Shown here: positions 54,734 through 64,000 of the stretch, in pieces
Layout of the letters: every line of letters starts with the position of its first letter
How positions within the stretch are numbered: position 1 is the stretch's first letter
NCBI RefSeq assembly: GCF_024323335.1
Contig: NC_066584.1
Span: forward strand, 424,848,319-424,912,318
Source of the DNA: Lathyrus oleraceus
Taxonomy: Eukaryota; Streptophyta; Magnoliopsida; Fabales; Fabaceae
Reading direction: 5' to 3'
Length of the DNA stretch: 64,000 nucleotides
Program-made: the position numbers and the translations under genes
Notes under the pieces: generated by a model
Database searches by the model: none
What the model was told of the DNA's origin: nothing
Seen by the model: the letters and a program-made list of their open reading frames with translations, nothing else

Positions 54734-57700
54734 TGTAGCGGAGTTTCCGTTACCTTTAGGTTTATTGACTAAACCAAAAGTAAACATACAATTCGAGTCG
54801 CCACCGCACTTTTATTTGTCCAAAGGAAAGGCTAAAAAGCGAACAAAAGCCAAGTAAGAAGTTTTATCAAATCAAAAACTAATAAAAATGTCAGAGATCC
54901 GGGTAAGGGGGTTGCTTATGAAATGGGAAGGTTTTACGCATCCAAAACATCCTTAGTACTCTAAGGGAACCCTTTTTGCAAATGTGTGTTGTAGGTTGGT
55001 ATTTGTGAAAATATGTGCAAAAGATTGGAGGGATGAGAAACGAATAAATTATATTTACAAATTTTGTTGTTTGAATGGATGAACCCATTGCCTACGTACC
55101 ATCATAAAGGAGGATCAAAACCTCGTAGTTCGGGGTAAAAATCTCAAAGATTGGTGAATTGATTTGATCAAAAGCCTTAAGGTCTTTTGTTATCAAAGGG
55201 AGAAAACTCAACCTAAACCAACAATCCACCACGTGAGGAAGGCTTCAACATACTAGTGAGGGGTTAACCCTATAATAAGTATGGAAGTCTTATAATCCAA
55301 TCACTAAGGATAAGGTGAGATTTACATTAACCACTATGATAACTCAAACATATGACTAATGTTTTATGAAAAGGTTTTAATAAGGTGGCCATTGGAACCA
55401 CAAAAACAACTTGAAGTGAGTTGTATTTACAAGTTAGATGTATTTACAAAAATGAAGTCAAAGTAGGATTTAATGTTTATTCACAATGAGTACTAATGAA
55501 AATGGTTTTGAAAAGTCAAAGGCATAAGGCCCGGGTTTCTAGTTTGAAAACAAAGTCAAAGTTTGAAAGAAAATATTTTGGCTTGGGTTAGAGTGGGGAG
55601 AAGAAGAGAAGGGCTAGTCCTAAAGCATACAAAGATAAGAGAGAAGATAAAACCCTTGGAGTTCCTTTTCTTGAAATCATAGAAATAATTCAAGATGCTC
55701 CTTTCCTTTGGACTTAGCACACAATCAAGCAATCAAAAAAATTATATTCAATCTCCTAGGATCTCCACTTGACTTGTCTCTCTTAACTTGGCTACTCATG
55801 ACAATGGTCCTCTTTTTACTATCTCAAGATGGAATCACTATCACACAAGAGAAAACATCAAAAAGTTCACAACACAGTAAGAGGAATGGATAAAGAATGA
55901 GTTTAGATGGGAAGTCCTTTAAAGTCAACTTTGAAATTTAGCATTCTAAGGGCATGAGGCCTAGTTGCTCTTCAACAAGTTTAGCATTCTAAAGGCATGA
56001 AGCCTAGTTGCTCTTGGACTCCTTTGAGCATGGGTATGTCCTAATTCTAAGTCCTTTCTCCTTTTTGCATTAGGTTCACACAAAACAAAGACAAAACAAT
56101 CACAAGACAACAATATATTTATATACAATAATGAACTCAAGTGAGCAAAAGGAAAATGACATAAACGTAAAATATGTGCTCAAGTGAGTAAAGTGAGAAG
56201 CAATATGAATAAATGAGTAAGAATGAAATGACATTAAAGTAAATTGCAAGAAATTAAATTCTCAAATTAAAGTTAGTAATTAGTATGGTTATGTTAGTTT
56301 GTCATAAGACAATGTAGCGCTATGTTAAGCAATCGTAAGTGGACTAATGTAGTAGTCACACCTATCTGAGGCCGGTCAATAAAACTATAGGCAAATAAAC
56401 ATAAGTTAGAGATCATGACTAGTAAGCCAAGCTTCTAAAACTTACCATGCCAAAACAAAAAGGGGAAGGGCCTTGTATGGACTTTAGGTTTTTTGCTTGA
56501 CCAAGAAGCAACGTATCTTGGACACAAAACAACTCACTTGATCTTGGATCAAGTTGAGTTTGGTTTGGATCAAAGAAGGTTAAACCTCTCATTTGTCAAG
56601 ACCAACCATAAGACATTAACTCATTGGCCAAATTATGAAAAGAAAGGGATAAAGATGAAAGGGAGGGAAAGAAAATTCAAGTATCAAACTCAATTGGTCA
56701 AAAATGAACCAAATCATCATCAATCAAGGCTAAACAGAAAAGAAATGAAGATTACAAGTCAACAAGTCAACCACAATTTTTTGGTATTTTTTGAATTAAA
56801 AATAAATGCAAAATATGGTCAAACCTCAAATTTAATCCAACTCAACTTCAAAAAGTCCAATTAAATTCTCATAGGTTTAACATGGTCAAACAAACTTTGA
56901 CAAATTTACTCAATAATATTTGAAATCAGAAACTATTTAAAAACAATTAAAAACAATAAAAAATAACACAATATGAATTAAAATCTCAAATAAATCTCAA
57001 ATCAAATAAGAAATTGATGAGACTATTTTTCATTGACTTATCATGATCCATAGGTGTTAAGAAAATATTTTTGGATTTTTCAAATATCAGAAAGTATTAA
57101 AAAATAAATTAAAACTATTAAAAATCAAATAATTCACAAAAAATATTAAATGAAGTCACAAAAATAATTAAAAATCAAAATATGAAACTAGATTTTTCAA
57201 GAAATTTTTTGGCATTGGTCTCATTTTTTGTGACTTCAAATAAAATATTTATGAATTTTTGAAAATAAAAGGAATTAACTGAAATTAAAAGAAAATAAGG
57301 AAAATAGAAAAATCCAACGCCATCAGATCATTTCATTAATTGACGTGGCAAAGCATCAAGGGCTCAGGGGCGCGGATACAAGGTACACGTGAGTCAAGCG
57401 CGCAACACATTGCATTAAAACAAGTCAACCCATGGAATGGCCAAGATTAAAACGTTTAAGCACGATCCAAAGGCTCTTAAGCTACACACGTGGTACAGGC
57501 TCTGGAAAACACCTTCTTCTCCGGCGAAGTACCAGAATTCGGCCACCACGCCAAGAAAAAAATTTGCAATGAAAATGAAAAATGAAGACATCAAAAAGAA
57601 GCTGAGGTGATGTACATCACCACTGTAACCATGGATTATCCTCACCATTTCTATTTAGAGAGAAATGTGAGCTTGAAAATCATGGTGTCTCAACTGGAAT

Positions 57701-59600
57701 GGCATGATTTGCACAATTAAGACCACCAGTGGCCCGCCTCAAGTGACAGGACTTCAGAAAAAAACACAAACCAAAGAAATTCGCATTGTATTGCAAGATC
57801 TAGATCAGAAAAGTTTGAGGTTCTACCTCTGAAATGAAACTTCAAATGGCACGAATTCTTCAAGATCTTGATCTACTTTTGCTCTAGAAGTGTGATGGTG
57901 ATGATAGGCTAAGTAATTAAGCTTTTAAAATCAACTAATGATGTTGAATTTCAAGCTTGAAAAAGAGAATGAAAACTAAAAATTCCTTTAGTGAGAGTTT
58001 GGATTTCAATTCAACAGCAATTCAGATCTCCACTTGGTTGCTAATTGAAGCTCAAGGCACCTCTATTTATAGCTGGATGTGGCTGATTCCCACGCTTCTT
58101 TCATGTGCATGGCCATTTGAATTTTGCTGCATGGGCCTGTACAGGCGCGTGCAAAGCCCAAAGGTGGATGCAAAAGTTTGCTGAGATCATGAGAACACCG
58201 TTTGGTTGTGTGCATTGGACTGAAACAACTTGCATTTCATGTTTTCACCATAAAATATCAAAATGAACATGAAGAAAGAGCTCTTCGAAACTCACACATG
58301 GAAAGTCCAAAAAAATTAATGTGAGTAATGGTTAGAAAGCCCTTGAAATAAGGAACAAAAGACATGTTGGGCAGAAACTCATTTGGAATTTGTAACTTAA
58401 TGAAAACTGGCTGTGAAAGTTTGGGTACAAAACATGTTTAAGTCACCTTTGAGAATTTTTACCAAAAGCAAGCCTCTCCAAGCCCTTCTGTTTCAGTGAT
58501 GAAAGCTTCAAATTGAAAAGCCTCCAACAACAAAGTTGTATAGATTTTCAAGATGATCAATTTAGACTTAAATTTTGCATCATTTGAAGTTCTCATGAGA
58601 AAGTTATGGGCACTTGAAGTTGGACATTTTTCAAATTTAATGACTTAGGTCCAATGTGACCTATAATGTTTTGTATTATCACATGTATTTATTTTAGGAT
58701 TATGAAATTTTGTCCAACATAACATTTGAATTAGACATCTTAAGCTTTCTAATTCAATTGGTCTCATCTCAAAATAATACAAAATAAGGAAGTTAGGTCC
58801 TTGGGAAGTTGACCCAAAATTAGGGTTTCAGTTAAAATGACCTATAATGTTTTTAAATGAATGATGACCTTCCAAGTTTCAAATGGATTTTTGATGAACA
58901 TGAAAGTTGTTCATATGGTTCTTAAAAACATTATTTCTCTTGGGGTTATCTCCATTTGACAAACACATCAAAAGTTGTATCTCAGTGGACCTCAGCTTAG
59001 TCAGATGACTTGACTGGTCAACTTTTCAAGGCCAAACTTCCAATCTTGATGAATGAATGATTGAGGGGCCTCACATAGGCTCATATATGCATAAACTAAT
59101 GAGTGAAAGAACTTACATTGATTAAATTTGATCATAGGTTGAGGTTGCTTCATGAGCAAGGCACAGTCAAAGCACAATTGAATTAGGGTTTCCTTGGGAA
59201 ACAAAACCTCAAGCCCTTTGGGTTATCTTGATCAAATTGGCAAATTGAGATACTTGGGAGACATATATGGTGATTAGGAGCTTTGTGGACCATTATCATG
59301 CTTTTTCCTCTCTTCATCTAGCCACTTCATTGAGCTTAGGAGCCTCCTAGGAGTAGGGGAGCACATGATCACTTGAGCTTCAAAACAAACAGAGTTAGTG
59401 ACATATTTTTGGGCTTTTGGTTAGTAAACAAGTAAGAAAGGCAATAATATACAATACAAGCATGCTTGGTGGTCTCAAACCACTCACACAAGTCCCAACC
59501 CTAGGGTTAAGGAGCCAAACATGCTATGATCCTTGAGGCAATGCACTGAGCAATAATATGATGCCATGAGGGATTTTAGGGTCAAAATTAGGGTCTTATA
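54734..59600 (-). repeat. E3 5' LTR, 4867 bp
   Basis: Starts TATAAGACCCT at 59600 (TG mutated to TA) and ends TACA at 54734. The E2 fragment follows it in order. A TATA box is at 58072-58063, and one degenerate copy of the gaactacg..TACGTAGGCA module at about 55134-55085. AT-rich, with no conserved ORF; the short ORFs are chance. It lies inside the 3' UTR of E4. Confidence 0.85.
58063..58072 (-). promoter_or_regulatory. TATA box of the E3 LTR
   Basis: CTATAAATAG, 1528 bases from the LTR start; same decamer and nearly the same position as in E2. Confidence 0.65.
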
Positions 59601-59695
59601 GATCGCCCTTTCGGGTTTTCAATCCACCGAGATGCTCATTTTTTCCTAAGTCGCCCTTTCGGGTTTTCAACTTAGTGAGTTGTTCTTTTTCTTTT

Positions 59696-62600
59696 TTAGG
59701 CAAAGTATTTCTTGACTGCATCTGCATTCACAGGACGAGTGAACTCTTCACCATCCATAGTTGTAAGAATCAATGCACCGCCTGAAAAGGCTCTCTTGAC
59801 AAAATATGGGCCTTTATAATTGGGCGTCCATTTTCCTCTAGAATTTGGCTTGAACGATAAAATCTTCCTGAGCCCAAGGTCACCTTCTCTGAACACACGA
59901 GGTTTGACCTTCTTATCAAAAGCTTTCTTCATCCTCTACTGATACAACTGACCATAACACATGGAAGTTAACCTCTTTTCTTCAATTAAATTCAACTGGC
60001 CAAACCTGGTCTGACACCATTCAGCTTCAGTCAACTTGGCTTCCATGAGCACACGCAATGAAGGAATCTCAACCTCTACGGGGAGCACTGTTTCCATACC
60101 ATAAATAAGAGAGAAAGGGGTTACCCCTGTTGAAGTGCGGATGGATGTACGATACCCATGTAGAGAAAATGGGAGCATCTCATGCCAATCCTTATATATG
60201 ACAACCATCTTCTAGATAATTTTCTTGATGTTCTTATTCGCAGCTTCAACAGCGCCATTCATCTTGGGTTTATAGGGCGAAGAATTATGATGTGAAATCT
60301 TGAAGTCTTTGCAAAGAGCTTCCACCATATGTTATTTAAGTTCGATCCATTATCAGTAATGATCTTACTTGGCACACCATAACGGCATATAATCTGATTC
60401 TTGATGAACCTTACAACAACTTGCTTGGTTACATTTGCATACGATGCCACTTCAACCCATTTTGTGAAGTAATCAATTGCCACCAAAATGAAACGATGTC
60501 CGTTCGAAGCTTTGGGCTCAATCATCCCAATCATATCAATTCCCCACATGGAGAAGGGCCATGGGGAACAGATAACATTCAATAGTGTCGGAGGAACATG
60601 AATCTTATCAGCATAAATTTGACACTTGTGGCATTTCTTCACAAATTTGCAACAGTCAGATTCCATTGTCAGCCAATAGTAACATGCTCGCAACATCTTC
60701 TTTGCCATTGCATGTCCATTAGAATGAGTACCAAAGGATCCTTCATGCATCTCGGTCATCAACAAGTCTGCTTCGTGTCTATCCACGCATCTGAGCAAAA
60801 CCATGTCAAAGTTTCTCTTGTACAATATATCACCATTCAAGTAGAAATTACCGGCTAATCTTCTCAAAGTCTTCTTATCTTTCAAAGATGCCCTAGGCGG
60901 GTAAATCTGACTTTGGAGTAAACACTTGATGTCATAATACCACGGCTTCTCGTCTTTGATCTCTTCAACATCAAACACATGAGCTGGCCTATCAAGACGC
61001 ATCACAGATAAATTGGGAACTTCATTCCAATACTTCACCATAATCATCGATGCCAACGTTGCAAGAGCGTCTGCTATTCGGTTCTCATCTCGAGGGATAT
61101 GATGAAACTCAACCTTTATAAATAAATTTGAAATCCTCCTCGGATAATCTCTATATGGTATTAAACCGGGTTGATTTGTCTCCCATTCTCCTTTGATTTG
61201 ATTCACTACCAAGCTGAATCACCGAAGACATCCAAATACTTGATTCTGAGACTCATGGCCTCTTCAAGCCCCATAATACAAGCTTCGTATTTTGCCATGT
61301 TGTTGTAAACTTGAAAGTCAATCTAGCTGTAAATGGTAGATACGTGCCTCGAGGAGTAATAATCACTGCCCCAATGCCATTTCCATATTGATTAACATCT
61401 CCATCAAATACCATGCCCCAACGGGAACCAGGTTCTGGCCCTTCATCTAGCAATGGTTCATCACAATCTTTCATTTTCAAGTACAAAATCTCTTCATCAG
61501 GGAAATCATACTTCACTAACTGATAATATTCAATTGGTTGGTGAGCCAAATGGTTAGCCAAGATACTACCTTTGATCGCTTTTTGAGATCGATATTCAAT
61601 ATCATACTCTGATAACAACATCTACCAACAGACAATTCTCCCAGTTAAAGCAGGCTTCTCAAATATATACTTGATTGGATCCATTTTGGATATCAACCAA
61701 GTGGTATGATTCAACATATACTGACGCAGACGCTTAGCAGCCCAAGCCAATGCGCAACAAGTTTTCTCAAGCATTGAATACTGAGTCTCACAGTCGGTGA
61801 ATTTCTTACTGAGGTAATAAATTGCAAATTCTTTCTTCCCAGTCTCATCTTGCTGACCAAGAACACAACCCATACTATCTTCGAGCACAACCAAATACAT
61901 GATCAACGGTCTTCCTTCAACAGGTGGAGACAAAATCGGAGGCTCAAGCAAATACTCCTTGATACTATCAAATGCTTTCTGACAATCTTCGGTCCAATCG
62001 CAAGACTGATCTTTCCGAAGAAGCTTGAATATAGGCGCACATGTGGCAGTCATGTGGGAAATGAATCTGGAAATATAATTCAAGCGGCCGAGAAAACCTC
62101 TGACTTGCTTCTCAGTTTTGGGCGCAGGCATCTCTTGTATTGCTTTGACCCTTGCAGGATCAACTTCAATACCTTTCTCACTGACAATAAAGCCCAACAA
62201 CGTACCAGAACGAACACCAAAAGTACATTTATTGGGATTCAAGCGGATTTTATACTTCCTCAAACGTTGGAATAGCTTCAACAAATGCTTAACATGTTCC
62301 TCTTCATCAATTGATTTAGCAATCATGTGATCGACATAAACTTCAATCTCTTTATGCATCATATCATGAAAAAGAGTAGCCATTGCTCTCTGGTAAGTTG
62401 CACCAGCATTCTTTAAACCGAAAGGCATCACTCTATAACAGAATGTTCCCTAGGGTGTAATGAATGTGGTCTTCTCCATATCCTCGGGTGCCATCTTAAT
62501 CTGATTATATCTGGAAAATCCATCCATAAACGAAAAGACTTTAAATTTAGCAGTATTGTCTACTAACATATCAATGTGTGGCAGAGGGAAATCATCTTTC

Positions 62601-63153
62601 GGACTGGCTTTATTCAAATCTCTATAATCGACGCACATGCGGACTTTTCCATCTTTCTTTCGCACAAGCACAATATTGGCCACCCATTGCGGATACTCAA
62701 CAGTTACAAGGAAACCGACATCAATCTGCTTCTAGACTTCCTCTTTGATCTTCACAGCCATATCAGGATGCGTTCTTCTCAACTTCTGCTTGACTGGCGG
62801 GCATTCTGGATTCAACGGCAGTCTATTCTCCACAATATCAGAATCCAACCCAGGCATGTCTTGATAGGACCAAGCAAACACATCTGAATACTCTTGAAGA
62901 AGATCAATCAACCCCTTCTTAGCATCTAGACACAGTCGAGACCTAATCTTGACTTCCTTCACATCATCTTCGGAACCCAAGTTGACTAGCTCAATCTGCT
63001 CTTTAAACGGCTAAATAATCTTTTCATCTTTCTCAAGAAGATGAGACAACTCATTACTCACTTCTACATCACTTTCCTCCTCGGCCTCAAACACGGAATT
63101 TAAAATTTGGAGAAGGAGAAGGGTCATTGTATTCAATGGGGTTAGGAACCAAC
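59696..63153 (-). pseudogene. pol: E4 pol: RT, RNase H, integrase with many breaks
   Basis: RT has DVFAWSYQDMPGLDSDIV, VRKKDGKVRMCVDYRDLNKA and FMDGFSRYNQIKMAPEDM. The catalytic YVDD is changed to YVDH (62338-62327), which should destroy polymerase activity. RNase H and integrase follow: VFDGDVNQYGNG, RDENRIADALATLASM, HEGSFGTHSNG, CHKCQIYADK, WGIDMIG and ITDNGSNLNN, then GKWTPNYKGPYFVKRAFSGG, ending at 59696. Stops include the one ending the frame at 62732, TAG 62450-62452 in the Trp codon after FITP, TAG 61622-61624 and TAG 59936-59938. Frameshifts lie near 61300 and 60340. Confidence 0.9.
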
Positions 63154-63404
63154 CTGCATAATGATTTGATATTTTGATTTTAGAGAAGTGAATTTGTGAC
63201 CAAATATTATGCAGATGGACAATTATATTGTTTTTTTATGTTTTTTGTGATTACCATTTTCAGAATAAAGCAAAAAGTAAAAATAAACATCAAGATGTGG
63301 ATGAATAGAATTAATTTTATTGATGATCAATTTAAAATGCCCAACAATGTTCACTTCTCCCTTAGGCATAGGAGAAGGATTTTAAGATATAAAAAACAAA
63401 TTAC
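63154..63404 (-). other. Predicted Ogre intron, E4
   Basis: Donor GTAATT at 63404 overlaps the protease stop (63403-63401); acceptor CATTATGCAG ends at 63154; 251 bases. Acceptor sequence identical to that of E3. Confidence 0.72.
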
Positions 63405-64000
63405 TTAGATCGATGCAAAATAACAGGAATATCAACAGCAGTCCAATTGTTGCATGTTTGTCCATGCGTCACAAAGTTGGTGCAGTCTTCCTCTTCATTG
63501 TCCTCTAGCACAGCAGCTAAGTGTTGTTCATTCCCATGAATGAACCCTCCGCTACGGAAACTGAGTTGCATCTCTTCTAATCTAACGGTTGATGAACCCT
63601 TTTGGAACCCCAAACCAGTTCTTCTATTGTTGTCGGTGACCTCTACCACGCGCCCCCACTGATCAGCAGGACCTTCTTCAATAATCTTCTGGGCATCTTT
63701 CAGAGAGGACATAGGTGCCCCAACTCTCTTCTCAGCAGCAATAGATAAGGCTTGGAACAACGTCCCAACCTCATCCTCAGCTTCCACATATGAAAAAGAT
63801 GAAAGATGGCTGACCAACAGTGCTTTCTCACCTCCCACAATCACCAACTTGCCATTCTTGACAAACTTGAGCTTCTGGTGCAGATTGGAAGTAATAGCTC
63901 CTGCTTCATGAATCCATGGCCTTCCCAACAAACAGTTGTAGGCCGGGTGAATATCCATTACCTGGAAGGTAATATGAAAATCACTCGGACCTATCTTGAT
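63401..64000 (-). CDS. pro: E4 protease, C-terminal part (runs off the right edge)
   Basis: Open from the window edge (IKIGPSDFHITFQVMDIHPAY) through NCLLGRPWIHEAGAITSNLH and HLSSFSYVEAEDEVGTLFQA to the stop at 63401, which overlaps the intron donor. The active-site part lies outside the window. No break in the visible 200 codons. Equivalent to 10186-10780 in E3. Confidence 0.87.
   Translation of the reverse strand: MKIGPSDFHITFQVMDIHPAYNCLLGRPWIHEAGAITSNLHQKLKFVKNGKLVIVGGEKALLVSHLSSFSYVEAEDEVGTLFQALSIAAEKRVGAPMSSLKDAQKIIEEGPADQWGRVVEVTDNNRRTGLGFQKGSSTVRLEEMQLSFRSGGFIHGNEQHLAAVLEDNEEEDCTNFVTHGQTCNNWTAVDIPVILHRSK

Larger units (their letters stand above)
59601..64000 (-). mobile_element. E4: 3' part of an Ogre-like internal region
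   Basis: Minus-strand protease, intron, RT, RNase H, integrase and the first 95 bases of 3' UTR, cut by E3 at 59600/59601. The 3' UTR phrase gaaaacccgaaagggcg(a/g)tc continues as caggcaaaag in O (39940-39970) but stops here at the LTR. The LTR is therefore more likely an insertion (E3) than E4's own. The 5' half lies beyond the right edge. Confidence 0.82.

Noticed and set aside
55708..56864. Possible small genes in the E3 LTR
   Set aside because: Low-complexity AT-rich frames, unlike the aligned E2 sequence and without motifs.
54734..59600. This LTR as the 3' LTR of E4 in a shared-LTR array like O
   Set aside because: E4's 3' UTR is cut within a phrase that continues in O, so insertion is more likely. 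Not excluded.
1..64000. tRNA, rRNA, host gene or defence-type system
   Set aside because: Nothing beyond the primer-site matches and retrotransposon proteins was recognised in either strand.

Overview
The window is plant nuclear repeat DNA, most likely from a legume of the pea/vetch group. That reading rests on very large Ogre-type Ty3/gypsy retrotransposons: a tRNA-Arg-type primer site, an extra ORF upstream of gag, an intron between protease and reverse transcriptase, and LTRs of about 4.7-4.9 kb. I found no convincing cellular gene, tRNA, rRNA or CRISPR array. Essentially every base can be placed in a nested stack of LTR retrotransposons.

Layout, using working names. E4 (minus strand, 59601-64000) is the 3' part of an Ogre-like internal region (protease, intron, RT, RNase H, integrase, 3' UTR), cut by E3. 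E3 (minus, 59600 down to 8240) has a 4.87-kb 5' LTR, primer site, ORF1, gag, protease, intron and RT. It carries a 3.0-kb tandem duplication of ORF1-gag and is cut in RNase H at 8239/8240 by E2. E2 (4919-8239) is the outer 3.3 kb of an LTR of the same family, itself cut by E1. E1 (minus, 1-4918) has a short 1.98-kb LTR, primer site, ORF1 and the start of gag, and runs off the left edge. In the upstream gag copy of E3 sits O (plus strand, 15867-51418), an Ogre array of LTR-internal-LTR-internal form with a TSD, whose right end has collapsed. The first RNase H of O is split by S (minus strand, 26938-37851), a complete Sirevirus-like Ty1/copia element with two 1689-bp LTRs, TSD cagta, gag, pol and an extra env-position ORF.

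Relative order of events: E4 is oldest, then E3. After E3 came E2, then E1; and, separately, the E3 duplication, then O, then S. All coding regions carry stops or frameshifts. S is the least damaged: pol has one internal stop, and the extra ORF has one frameshift and one stop. Both O units share the same large gag deletion, so O probably belongs to a lineage moved by proteins from other elements.

The points most worth a second look are: (1) a two-hairpin module with paired base changes in the transcribed LTR part of otherwise dissimilar elements; (2) the extra ORF of S, which has a gene-like leader and an upstream array of ATCGATGCAT motifs matching the array in front of the LTR TATA box; (3) the gag-deleted Ogre array with shared LTR; (4) two clear repair scars in E3, namely a tandem duplication and an inverted templated filler.
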